Part shown: positions 43,897 through 54,305 of the stretch, piece by piece
Numbering within the stretch: position 1 is the stretch's first letter
Layout: each line of letters begins with the position of its first letter
DNA from: Agrypnia vestita
Lineage: Eukaryota > Arthropoda > Insecta > Trichoptera > Phryganeidae
DNA length: 64,000 nucleotides
Direction: 5' to 3'
NCBI GenBank assembly: GCA_016648135.1
Contig: JADDOH010023699.1
Location: forward strand, 34,916 to 98,915
The notes under the pieces: generated by a model
Told to the model about the DNA's origin: nothing
Database searches by the model: none
Seen by the model: the letters and a program-made list of their open reading frames with translations, nothing else
Translations under genes and position numbers: made by a program

Positions 43897-45044
43897 CGTA
43901 AAGTAATTAAAAGAGTTTTGTATATAATGTGAGGTAAAGTGTAAAGAAAATTTATCTATCAGCAGGACTGCTTCTTCTTCATTTTGAGTTCATTTCTTAG
44001 TGAACGTAATATTGTCTCTCAGATTTCGTAGACACAGAATGGTTGTATGTTGTAATTTAATAACTCATATTGTGTGTGTAAAACATATTTTTAAATTAAA
44101 ATGTTGCACCACGAAGTATCTGTAATGATGTTTGATTGCCTCGTACTTGGCGACACGAAGATGTTTCCTACCCTGGTGGAAGATGAATGAGGAGAAAAAG
44201 GCAAGGAGGTTGGATTCAAAGTCAATTTAGAGATGACGATTGAATAGTACTTGTAGGGGACTATATCAATAGGTTATTTTTATGGTTGGGGCGCAGCTCT
44301 AATGGAAGAAAGTTTCGGAAGGCTCGAAGCAAGGATCTGGTCTACCTTTTCTTCTCCTTGAGTTGGGCGTCCTTTCCACAGTCGCGACGTGCTTTGTGGT
44401 CGCCGCAATTGTCGCCGGCTGTTGATTGGAATCACGCACTTGATCTGTTAAATGTTACGGCCTTCAAAGCGACGTATCACAAGTACATATTAAGTATGTC
44501 AAGCGGCAAAAAGATTCGACCGTTCGTATGTGTAAAACGCATCGACGATGCGTTTTACACATAACTCAATACCGACTCATTCGCCTCTGTCCACGGCCCT
44601 ACACGGCGCCGTCCTTCGTAGGCCAGAGTGAGACGGAGCGATGGGAACAGGAGCGGACAAGGGAGATTGACATATTAGGTTAGGAAGTGGTATGTTAGAA
44701 TTGCGTCTCAACATGCGTTAATCATAAGATGCGTCAACAGTGCTATAATAAAATAGCTGAGCGGTGCTAGAATAAAGTACACGCAATCTATAGGATTCTA
44801 TTAGTGCAGTAAAACCAATATTACAAACTTCAACATCATTGCAATTGTCATTGAATGATTTGCATATGTGGAATATAAAAGTTTGTAAATAAAGGATTTA
44901 AAGTGTTACCGTGAGAAAAATATGTATTTTTGACATATCGCAACAGTCGATATGTGGCTGTGGCGATAAAGGCCGCGTGGAAAGGTTGTTACAATGCATA
45001 TATGAAGTGTGGTATGTAATTCAAACATACACAACTTCCAAAAA
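43897..45044. other. no gene recognised; GC-rich patch with a perfect hairpin
   Basis: 44280-44700 is richer in G+C than its surroundings and holds a 92-codon open frame with no family resemblance. Its notable feature is the hairpin at 44527-44563, listed separately. Confidence 0.45.
44527..44563. repeat. perfect 18 bp inverted repeat with one-base loop
   Basis: Arms 44527-44544 (TATGTGTAAAACGCATCG) and 44546-44563 pair without mismatch around a single A. It may be the centre of a foldback element or a site that forms a hairpin. Confidence 0.95.
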
Positions 45045-45225
45045 TTAGTAGGCATGGTATATTCTATCATTGGAAATGGCGAATGTAACATTGTGTAAAG
45101 TGATCACTTAAGCTAACCATACGATAGGTCGTAAGTCCTATGTACACCCAAAAGACTTTTATACCTATTTTCCCATAAAAAAACTACAGTTTCGTCTCTG
45201 TGAGTCATCTATAATATACATTAAT
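45045..45225 (-). repeat. R5 repeat, copy 4
   Basis: 'gtgtaaagtgatcacttaag', 'aagacttttatacc' and 'gtttcgtctctgtgag' match the complement of 59335-59530. Confidence 0.6.
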
Positions 45226-45521
45226 TGATACGTGGCTAGTTGTAATAGCGATACGGACCAGCGTGCGTTGGCAAAAAATAACTCCCACATCTAACACTCA
45301 AGTAATTGAATTTATGACGTAGTTCCAGTGGTTTTGAAAGCATAATCAAACCGCCCCCTGCTGGGCCGAGGGGGTGGGGGCGGGAAGGTGAAGGGCGGGT
45401 GGCACGTGACTGAAATTTCGAGGAAAGAATGATTGTGACCATTCTTCGCGGCTCTGAAAGGCGTCACTTCGCGTCACGCGGGACGTGAGCATTGCCAAGC
45501 TAATTAGTGCATTCTTGGAAA
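45226..45521. other. no gene recognised; GC-rich patch
   Basis: 45350-45420 is dominated by G runs ('gagggggtgggggcggg'). No coding signal. Confidence 0.45.
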
Positions 45522-46010
45522 ATGTTATGGATGGATCCACTCCAAAATGTGCTCCTTATTTGGTCAGTGTTGATGAGCATCCATGTGCCTGGCGAGCGTC
45601 ATGACTTGTCCAATCCAAGGGAATCCGGTATTTATTCGTATGTGGTGAGTGATTCCGGGCAACTGTCGGTGAACTGTGCACAACTGGTATCAGACATGCT
45701 AAGCAACTGTTGGGGTATTTGTTGGTGACCCTGACATGATAGTTGTGAAGGTTTTTACTGCATTGGATGTTATGGATGGATCGATTACAAAATGTGCTCC
45801 TTATTTAATCAGTGTTGATGAGCATCCATGTGCCTGGCGAGCGCCATGACTTATCCAATCCAAGGGAATCCGGTATCTATACGTACTGTGGCCAGTGATT
45901 CCGAGCAACTGTCGGTGAACTGTGCATAACTGGTATAAGATAAGCTAAGCAACTGCTGGGGTATTTATTGGTGAACCTGACATGATAGTTGTGAAGGTTT
46001 TGACTGCATT
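45522..46010 (+). repeat. two tandem units of about 245 bp
   Basis: Unit 1 starts at 45522 and unit 2 at 45767, both with 'atgttatggatggatc', then 'gagcatccatgtgcctggcg', 'atccaagggaatccggtat' and 'acctgacatgatagttg'. They differ at roughly one base in twelve, so the duplication is older than the one at 28015. Unit 2 abuts an R1 copy. Confidence 0.85.
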
Positions 46011-46330
46011 TTTACTCCCTTTCTTTTAACACGTCTGCTTGCTTGTCTGTCGAAAAAACTTTGGATCGATTTTGAACCCTTTTCCCGTAATCCAATCGAG
46101 CTGAAACTTTGCAGGCAGACTCGTGGCAACGTTAAAAATTATCTAAAAAATTTTTGTTTAAAAAAAATATTAACTATGGTATCATTTTTGATTTTTCGAA
46201 ATGTTTTATTCACTCCCTTTCGTAGCGTCGCCCGACACAAGCCCAACCTGGGGCCTGGGGTAAGCGCCAAACCTGTTTCAACTAGTAAATAAGAAAGGGA
46301 TTATAATAAAAACTTGGTTTTTATGGGTTA
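46011..46330 (+). repeat. R1 repeat, copy 3
   Basis: 'tactccctttcttttaacac', 'gtaatccaatcgagctgaaa', 'ctttcgtagcgtcgcccgac' and 'ataaaaacttgg' in the R1 order. Confidence 0.7.
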
Positions 46331-46399
46331 GTTTTTTATTATTGTGTAATAAGGCTGTAACGTCAACCTTACACTTTTGATATATGTCTGGAAATCGAA

Positions 46400-47000
46400 C
46401 TCGGTTATAAAGTGTGTGTTCAAAAAATATCTAGCATTTGGTCAGCAGAAACATATTGATTCATAAACTCTATACTTATTCTATCTCCTTCCTTCTTGCA
46501 GGGGTTCCGTTATTGTTAGAAATACTTCTGGAACTTATGCATCTTTTGTTATGGTGTTCAGCTGGGCCGTCGCGTTCCGCATAATGTCTTCTCTTGACTC
46601 AAATTGGGTCCCCTTTAGCGGTATTTCAAACTTGGATAATAGCTGAATATCTTACGAAGCCATGGCGGAGGATTAGGAAGTCTGACGAATCATGAGAAAG
46701 CTGTGTTTGACCAAAAAAGCCTGAATCAGATGCGAATAATGGGCGGATGCTTTATTCTCCATCTTGAACAGCTGTGGCATGAATTTTGCGGACACTCTAT
46801 TCAAGTCTTAATTTTGGGTCAAAATTAAATGTACTGCCATCCAATACTTACTCCAGATTTGTTCGTAAGTTCTTGGACTGTGATAGGACGATCCTGCATG
46901 AACAAAGTCCGCATCAGATCAATCACATTTTTAATTTGGCTTCGGATCACCTTAGAGTTCTCTTTACCTCCGTAGTGACAAGCATGCAGAACGTCATCTT
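46400..47000 (-). pseudogene. mariner-family transposase relic, internally deleted
   Basis: On the - strand the N-terminal DNA-binding part can be read at about 46960-46860 ('KNVIDLMRTLFMQDRPITV', 'QELTNKSGVS'). After a deletion, the C-terminal part reads 'EIPLKGTQFESREDIM' and 'RNATAQLNTITKDA' (about 46620-46535), then 'FQKYF' in another frame. These are characteristic mariner segments. The central catalytic region with the three aspartates is lost, and no terminal repeats are recognisable. It is much older than the mariner at 59784. Confidence 0.75.
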
Positions 47001-47529
47001 GTGAATATTCTCACGATAATTTATAAATAGGAATATTCCCGAAAGATCGAAGTCAATTAGTAGGTAGGCAAACGTATTTTTTGTAACAGTAAGATAATTT
47101 AGTAGTATACCAGCTGCAATCCGTCAAAAATGACGGTACTTTTACATGTCGGTTCCTAAGGAATAAGTATTTATTTATTTTATTATAAAAAAAAATGTAA
47201 CAAAACAACATTAAGACGGACGAACGGACAGATAGACAACAAAATTATAATAATGATGGGATAACTAATAACTAGGGACCGTGAAGAGCTACTAGCCTTT
47301 GTCTCTCTGTGCTTAGGCATATGCAGAAAATGTATATGAAGGAAAATGATGGACAATGATGCAATGCAGTATCTGTTTCATAGAGAACTTATTAAACTTC
47401 CAAATACTGAAATTATAAAATAGCACATGCACCTACATTGTTGCAACTCTTTTATTCTAGAACTGGCCAAAAATATGCCTCAAAATTTTTAAAGCATTAA
47501 TAAAACACATGTTCCTCTGTAATTCCCAG
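47001..47529. other. no gene recognised
   Basis: No protein or repeat can be named in this AT-rich stretch. Confidence 0.45.
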
Positions 47530-47880
47530 ATAACACTCATTAGGGAATGGGCATGCAGAGGCGGCTGACATTTTTGCTGATAGTATAACTGTTTATAGGA
47601 CAAAGCTGATACAATTGTTTACATCCCAACGAAATGGAAATGGACAATAAATCTTTCTATTTTACCTTTAACTATTATTATTTGTACCTTTAACTTTATT
47701 ATTATTTTATCTTATGTTTTTCTTATGTTTTTCTGTATTATTATTATTATTACCTTTTAACTATTATTATTGTAACTTTTAACTGTATTATTATTTTAAC
47801 TGTCTTATGTTATTTAAAAAAAAATATTCTGTATATTGTAAAGCCCATAAGGGCGTTAAATAAATAAATAAATAAATAAA
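47530..47880 (+). mobile_element. LINE-R 3' end, + strand
   Basis: 'catgcagaggcggctgacat', A/T-rich imperfect units such as 'aactattattatt', 'gcccataagggcgtt' and an (AAAT)n tail at about 47858-47880 mirror 15975-16335. 'gcccataagggc' is itself a small hairpin just before the tail. Confidence 0.7.
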
Positions 47881-48576
47881 ACATGTTGTTCAATTTTCAA
47901 AGACAAATTTTATTAAACAGATTAAAAATCTTCAAATATCTTACGAAAAGTAACTGTTTCAAACAGTAGGAAACAAAAGTAACATTTTTGAGTGGAATAA
48001 TGATCAGAGTCCTTTACGAATTTCGCGAACATGGTCGGGCTTACGAACAGCCTGGGGGGCGAACGCAGCAATAAATACGTCTCGCGGAACACGGCTGTCT
48101 GTACTTGACGTGACAGCCGCCACTGCCGGCTTGTTGTTTACAAGTCAAGTAGCCAAATTAGATGGAATAATGTAACATTTCAAATGGTTTATGTATGTAG
48201 CAGGCGCGTGCAGTGGGAACAGGAAGCATGACTTTTTCCTAAGCATATATTTTGAAAGGAAACAGATATTAAAGATATATCTCGTGATACTCCAATCACA
48301 ATGATCAACATATTATTGAGATTTTAATATTTCATAATATTCTGCCAGATAAATATTTATTTTCATATTTTTTTCCAAATATATGTTTAAATAAATGTCA
48401 TGCTTCTTGATCTCACTGCACGCCCCTGGTATGTAGGTATCAAAAAAATTCCTTACGGGACTATTCGCAACAAGGACATCGTATGTTCTATGTATTTTTG
48501 AAGGCGTATTTGTGTGTAAAAATATTTTAAATGTTTTCAAAGGACACACAATGTGATCGTCCGAAAATGCGAGCTA
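47881..48576. other. no gene recognised
   Basis: Slightly G+C-richer at 48010-48140; no recognisable product. Confidence 0.45.
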
Positions 48577-48830
48577 TTTTTTACTCCCTTTCTTTTAACT
48601 CGTAGCGTCTGCTTGTCTGCCGAAAAAATTTGAATCGTTTTTTAACCCTTTTTCCTTAATTCAATCGAGCTGAAACTTTGCAGGCAGACTCGTGGCGGCG
48701 ATAAAAATGATCTAACAAATTTTGGTTTTAAAAAATTAAATAATTGTAGTATAGTTTTGGATTTTTCGAAATTTTAACAATTTATGTATTAACTTTTCAA
48801 AGCAAGAAAACACTTTGTGGCTTGACATTA

Positions 48831-48995
48831 TAAGACATTTAAGAATGAATTTAATACTATGTTTGAAACCAATTTTTTTCTCAGTCTATATTATAATTGT
48901 CCTGAAGAAGGTTGAGTCCAACCGAAATTAGTTGACAAATATATAGCAATAAAGTGGTTTAAAACATAGTATTCAATTTATTCTTAAATATCTTA
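48831..48995. mobile_element. 165 bp foldback element carrying a hammerhead-like motif
   Basis: Inverted ends 48831-48864 and 48962-48995 match at 31 of 34 positions ('aatactatgttt' at the inner edge), and pairing continues a few bases further in. The loop contains the motif at 48897-48938. The element sits inside an R1 copy. Confidence 0.7.
48897..48938 (+). ncRNA. hammerhead-ribozyme-like motif
   Basis: Helix I is TTGTC (48897-48901) with GACAA (48934-48938), perfect. The core is CTGAAGA (48902-48908). Helix II is GGTTG/CAACC, perfect, after one unpaired A. Then GAAA (48924-48927), and a tiny helix III (AT/GT with loop TA) ending in GTT before the predicted cut at 48933/48934. This fits the hammerhead consensus CUGANGA...GAAA...NUH except for the extra A beside helix II. 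Natural hammerheads from Penelope-like elements have similarly short helix III. Self-cleavage is inferred. Confidence 0.5.
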
Positions 48996-49110
48996 ATTTT
49001 CGTTTTTTTTATTGTTTAATTTTCGAGCCCGACGCGAGAAGTAGGCGCGAAACCTGTTTCAATGATAAAGGGGATATAATAAAAACTTGGTTTTTATTGG
49101 TTAATTTTTT

Positions 49111-50187
49111 TCTCTTTTTTTCACAGTTCCTCTTGATTTTTATATCACATGCATGTATGGAAAGGTATCTGTATTTAAAAGATATTATCTGTGGTTTATA
49201 AGAAATGTTGTCTCTCGAATCTTCTCTCTAATTTCTGTGCATTCTACCAGTTTATAGTCGTTTCCAAATTATTCTAAAACGTCCGGAGTTTTTCGGAATA
49301 CCTCCGATAACGTGCAGTCTCCTTGTTTTTTAAATCTCGTGACAATATTATTATATACACTGCAGTCCTCGTAGTCCAATTGTCGTGGCTTTGTCTTATC
49401 TTATCGAGGATTCCGGGTTTTCTTGTGAGGTCACAATAACTCTATGTGATTTATTCAGGCCTGGGAGTTTTCATACAGCGTTTGATGTCAGTAATTGGGT
49501 TTATGATATCTTGATGCGTTAAAAAATATGCTTGTATACTAATGTATAAAAAGAAAAATTACACGTTCGCACAAACAAAATCTAAAAGCGATTTGGAGAA
49601 CGAACTGAAACTCATTTTATAAGATATCTTATCTAGCCATTTTCAATCAATACAAAATATGCTCTCCAGCGAATTCTAATTTATAGAGTAAAAGGTCTGA
49701 GAACTTCCCTAGTCTAATAATTTATATTCGTCATTAAAATTGGCCATCCCTAATTCCAGGATTATTTCGTTTGAACAATGGCAAAAATGTGGTCCTGTGT
49801 AATCTAGGCTTATCTGTGGGTTGATGTAACCAGGATCACTTCAGACGAATAGTTCGGGACATGAATTGAATACACAGGGTGGCCCGAAAATTGAGCAAAA
49901 TACGTCTTGCTCAAGATGGGTAATCATAATTATATTGAGCTTTATATACGTACAGGGAAAACGGTTATGCTAAGTTTAAGAATAGCTTGAGTTATGATGG
50001 TCTTCACACATTATTCAGGTTATCAATTGTGTTCATATAATAAGGTATAAAGGACGTTAAAATCAAAAGGCTGGAGACAGAGGGGTCTGTGATACTGCCG
50101 GTAATATTATTATGTGTTATTATGAATAAGAATTGACCATGTCGTAGATACCTGCCTAGGTTGGATACGTAAAACTTACTTTTATAT
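49111..50187. other. no gene recognised
   Basis: Near 49875 'acagggtggcccgaaaatt' has the look of a MITE end, but I cannot find its partner. The rest is unassigned. Confidence 0.4.
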
Positions 50188-50795
50188 TGTCACGTGTCGT
50201 GACTGCAGGAGGAATTAATGAAAACGCTGGAATTTGATTACGGATCTATTAATTACTGATTAATTACTTAATCAAACGTACAAAGTCGCTTAACACTATT
50301 TAATTTAAAGTTATTATTCGAATTAAACTATTTCATAAATTTATCACTCGTTAATAGACACTTTATAATCGTTTTATCACTTTATTCACTATTCACCATC
50401 CAATTTCCGCACGTTTTATCGCTCCGGTTTATTTCGCTACGTAAGAACTTTACCAGATTATTCGCTGTCGAATTACCGCTCGCTTGGTCACCCTGGCCTT
50501 CACAGCTCGCGGCTGCCTTTGCTTTGGTTTCGCTGTTAAGCGCGCCATAAACATCCACCGCTCGAACCCCGGGCGCGTCTTATTTATATCTGACTAATGC
50601 TGATATCGAACCCTCTAAAAGTTCCTAGTATTTAGGGGGAACTTTTTGTGGCTTCCAGGCTTTTATAAATGTTTCTCGATGCTTCCCGAAAGCCGTAGAT
50701 TACGCTACGGCGTTCTGGAATCTTCGATAGTATTGTGATCATTTCAAACAACTGTCACTTGACACGAGTGCGTGATTCTTTTTAGCATCGTTACA
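50188..50795 (-). mobile_element. solo LTR of a Ty3/gypsy-like retrotransposon
   Basis: 608 bp, beginning TGT (complement of ttaca at 50791-50795) and ending ACA (complement of tgtcac at 50188) on the - strand. Inside, in order on that strand, are a TATA-like 'gatataaataag' (about 50580-50592), G+C-rich leader sequence, and polyadenylation signals 'cgaaataaacc' and 'gtgaataaagtg'. Flanking tetramers are atat and atct, a possible decayed 4 bp target duplication. No internal retroviral sequence adjoins either side, so it is a solo LTR. Confidence 0.55.
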
Positions 50796-50809
50796 ATCTT
50801 ATTTCACAT

Positions 50810-51420
50810 GAGTGGAATATGTAGATATGAAACAGTTTGACAGAACTCGAAAGCGATGGACGACAAGATGGATAAATAGATCGAAGAATAGGTGCCTCAA
50901 GGTGTGTTGAGTCCTCTATACAGCTAAGTGATAAGGAAAGCGGAGCTTAGTATCGAGACAAAAATGGCAGTTTTCAAAACGGTATACCACCCGACGCTTA
51001 CGTACGGTCACCAGATATGGATGCTAAACGAACGAAAATGCTCTAGAGTCTAAGCAACCGAAATGAAGTACTTGAGAGGAGTGGCAGGGGTAACGAAATG
51101 GTATCGAATAAGAAATTCAACGATCCGAGACGATCTAAATATTGAACCACTGCTACTCATCATAGAAAAATCGCAACAGAGGTATCATGGGCACGTAATA
51201 AGAATGTCTGATCGATCGAATTCCTAGGAAATTACTGTGTGCAATACCTGAGGGAAGACGTCTTGTGGGCCACCCCAGATACAGTTGGCGAGGCGACTCC
51301 AGAAACTGTGTGAGGAAAGGATGGGAATACAATTGACGGAGGCCGCATTATCAGCGCAAGACAGGGACAAATGAATGCGCCTTGTCGCTGCAATGGGTCC
51401 CCGACCTGAATGGGACAAGG
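50810..51420 (+). pseudogene. RTE-B reverse transcriptase C-terminal relic
   Basis: Frames joined in order give 'ELSIETKMAVFKTVYHPTL', 'TYGHQIWMLNERKC', 'EMKYLRGVAGVTKWYRIRN', 'IEPLLLIIEKSQQRYHGHVI' and 'AALSAQDRD'. This is the C-terminal third of another RTE-type polyprotein, distinct from RTE-A and RTE-G. Several stops interrupt it. Confidence 0.75.
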
Positions 51421-52329
51421 GAAGAAGATGAAATGGGAATATATAGAGAGAATTTAATATTTATTTTGTATCCGTCAACAGATAATGTGCCAGATGATGA
51501 AAGATTTATTTTATTAGAAATCACATCTCTACATCTCAGAGATTATTTCATTCCACAATCTTCCTAACACTTTCTCCAAATTAACTAAATCCAAAATTGC
51601 GGCATTTGTGTGTATATCAGCCGAAGCCAAATATATTCGTGGGTTGTAAACAATATTACCGCAATTACAGTCTGAAATGATTTTCGCTTGTAATTCTAGC
51701 TGTCAGCATGCTCCACGCGACTTATCATTTCCAGAAATTCACAGCCAAGATCGCTCAAGATGGTATCATCGATCCAGAACAGAAAAAAATCCACACAAGC
51801 GTCTCGGGCCACCCCTTAGCAAAGATGGCCGGACTCTCATCCGGTTGACTACAGCGGGAAGTCATTAAAATGTTTAATTATTATTTTACCAAGTTGTTTG
51901 GTTACCTTCCCCACGATATAAATCAAGAAAGCTACCTTTATTTGGCAATTTATCTTCGCGGTCGGGGCTCGCGCGCTTTTTTGTATCCCCGCCGGTTTTT
52001 TTCTCTCCCGCCAACGGGAAACGGAAGGTTCCGGAGGTTCCGACTTCCGCCGGGCTGAGATTTGTCCCGGAACGGAAAATGAAAACATTCGCGGGGCGAA
52101 AATTAGCGAGGAGCTCGAGTAACGATGATAAATGGACTGCAATGGATGGGCGCCGTTGCTTGTTTTGTGCAATGCGTGTAAACGCTGCGAATTATTCACT
52201 ATGTAGTTTCTTTCGGAATTTCGGTTCATTTTGGAAGGTTTTTGGCATTAAAACACCACGCTTGCCAGACGGGTTGGTGAGTTTTAAATCAGCCGCCCTT
52301 AACACAGGGAACAGACGCTGTTTGTAGCC
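51421..52329. other. no gene recognised; GC-rich patch
   Basis: 51955-52130 is G+C-rich ('ggtcggggctcgcgcgc', 'ccgccaacggg') with open frames on both strands but no recognisable family. Confidence 0.4.
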
Positions 52330-52520
52330 TGAATGGAGACCTTGGGAAAATAAAAGAGGCATCGGAAGACCTCAAAAGAGATGGGCCGATGATATTGTCG
52401 CTGTGGTGGGAAAGAAATGGCTACAATTAGCCAACAACAGGGAAGAATGGAAAAATAAGGAAGAGGCCTATATCCAGCAGTGGAAAAACGAAGGCTGATG
52501 AAGAAGAAGAAGAAGAAGTA
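52330..52520 (+). mobile_element. RTE-G 3' end with GAA tail
   Basis: About 180 bp nearly identical to 10443-10620. The original frame still reads 'RGIGRPQKRWADDIVAV', 'NNREEWKNKEEAYIQQW' and a stop, followed by (GAA)n. Confidence 0.85.
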
Positions 52521-52769
52521 GTTCCTTTCAACATTTATAACCACTGGCTTGCCCGCATTTTCGACAAAAGTTGTCAGGATTTACCTGGAACAAACGGCAG
52601 GCCGCGCGACGCGTTAACTCATTCATTACCAAGAATTTACTGTCTTTAATACCATTTTTTTCGACGTAAGCATACACAGATATCAATTATTTAATCAAAC
52701 AAATGAACACATTTAAAAAAATATTGATTGTATTATTTGTATATATCTACTTCTTTTATTTGATTAATT

Positions 52770-52811
52770 ACACCAACATGTTTCAGAAAAACCTTTCCAT
52801 CGTCAGGGTGT
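52770..52811 (-). ncRNA. hammerhead-ribozyme-like motif, - strand
   Basis: On the - strand: helix I ACACC/GGTGT (perfect), core CTGACGA, helix II GGAAA/TTTCT after a T-T mismatch, GAAAC, helix III AC/GT with loop AT, then GTT at the predicted cut. The parts lie between 52811 and 52770. A decayed relative (CTGATTA...GAAACATGTTG) is at about 15311-15347. Function is inferred from the layout only. Confidence 0.45.
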
Positions 52812-52820
52812 TGTATAACT

Positions 52821-53289
52821 GTCAAAATATCAGAATAAAATGTCTTTTGTTTCTTGTTTTTCTAAATTATTTTTAATTATTATTACTGAGGTTCTTGATT
52901 TCTCGCAATTATTGGAAAAATTTTTGGAATTGGGCTAGTAGTTAAATTTAATTGATTATTAATAATATTTTATTACTATTACAAGCTTTACTAATTTCTA
53001 ATGATTCTTAATTATTTAATTTCAAACCAAAATTATTTATGTGCAAAATAGAAAGACCTAAACTTTTATCAAAACCGTGATCATTTTCTAATAAATGATT
53101 TGAAAATTCAGAAAAACCATGATTATTCAGATATCTTTAATGCTATTTTACTCTTAAAAGTGTCAATCTACAATGTTACTGAATCAAATGAAAAAAAATA
53201 ACACATTGTTTGTTTATTTTTATCGCTTCTAGGTTTTACATACACAATATATAAAATATCAATACTTATGTACTGTTTTACAAAATGCT
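52821..53289. other. no gene recognised
   Basis: Very AT-rich; no supported feature. Confidence 0.5.
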
Positions 53290-53410
53290 ATGTACATCAA
53301 TACAGCCAGCTCATACGTACTGCGCCACCCTATAAAGACTTCCATTAAATTTCCATATATAAAAAGATTCGTCTCTGTGAGACTTCTAAGGTGTGTCTTA
53401 ATTAATGATT
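53290..53410 (-). repeat. R5 repeat, copy 5
   Basis: 'aaagacttccattaa', 'catatataaaa' and 'ttcgtctctgtgagacttct' match the complement of R5. Confidence 0.5.
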
Positions 53411-54109
53411 ATCCCTCTCTGGACAAAATTCAGTAATTCTGTTCTCAGAACATATATATAAAAATGTGATTAATATTATATTTATATTTCTTGAGAATGA
53501 TTATTTAAAGGTTTTGTTACCGCTTTCTTTAACTTTAGATAACCACTTTCTTTAAGGGCAGGAAGTGGTTAAAGTTAGATTTTTCCTATAAAAAAAAATT
53601 CTTGTTGCATCATCTTCGAGATGAAATTCTTCCAGTGGGAGAAAGGAATTCTCAAATATCTATAAAGCAGAAATTTAAGCAATTTTATAATTTTATGTGT
53701 TTATGTGTACTCAAATATGGTCGAGGTCTCGCATAAATATAATAAAATGTGAACGCAGGGACACCGCTAGATATGTTAATGCCTTTAGGCAAACTAGACA
53801 TTCCATCGTTACATTTTTAACTCTTAATAATAACATATTAAACTTTTTTATAATTTATTAAAGTAATTTATTAAAAAAAAAAATTTTTTTCATGTTTTTT
53901 TAATACACAACTTAAAGAAAGTAGATTTGAAAATTTTGTTACTACTGATTGCAAATAATTAATAATGAAAAGTTGTGAAAATTGGTCTGCCTTCTCTGAG
54001 TGAAAGACGTATTGCTGATTATGTGACGGTGATTGGAGAGGAAAAATATTTTATGAACATTTTGAAGATAAAATCATTACACAATATATTTTTTTAATTC
54101 ATCTCTTGA
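53411..54109. other. no gene recognised
   Basis: AT-rich spacer with a T run near 53876-53900. Confidence 0.5.
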
Positions 54110-54305
54110 TAGAATTCGGCGGTCGTATCGACGAACATTACTCTATTTACCGTAGTCGAGTTACGTTCGTAGGAGTCCCTCAAGTTGCGCAGTCATGAGA
54201 TGCGGCATCTTCCTACGCTTTTCATTTTTCACTTATTTTCTCCTGAATGATGAGATGGTTTAGACTTATCTTTGGTTCTCTCATAATATTTCCGAAACAC
54301 TCAAG
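54110..54305 (-). mobile_element. RTE-T decayed fragment
   Basis: 'agtcatgagatgcggcatct', 'tacgcttttc', 'ttattttctcctgaatg' and 'ctcataatatttccgaaac' follow the order of 13850-13970. Confidence 0.55.

Larger units (their letters stand above)
48577..49110 (+). repeat. R1 repeat, copy 4, split by a foldback element
   Basis: The left part (48577-48775) and right part (about 49015-49110, 'cgaaacctgtttca', 'ataaaaacttgg') are R1. Between them lies an insertion bearing the hammerhead-like motif. Confidence 0.7.

Noticed and set aside
44286..44564. 92-residue open frame in a GC-rich patch
   Set aside because: Ends inside the perfect hairpin, shows no family features and has no splice or polyadenylation context.
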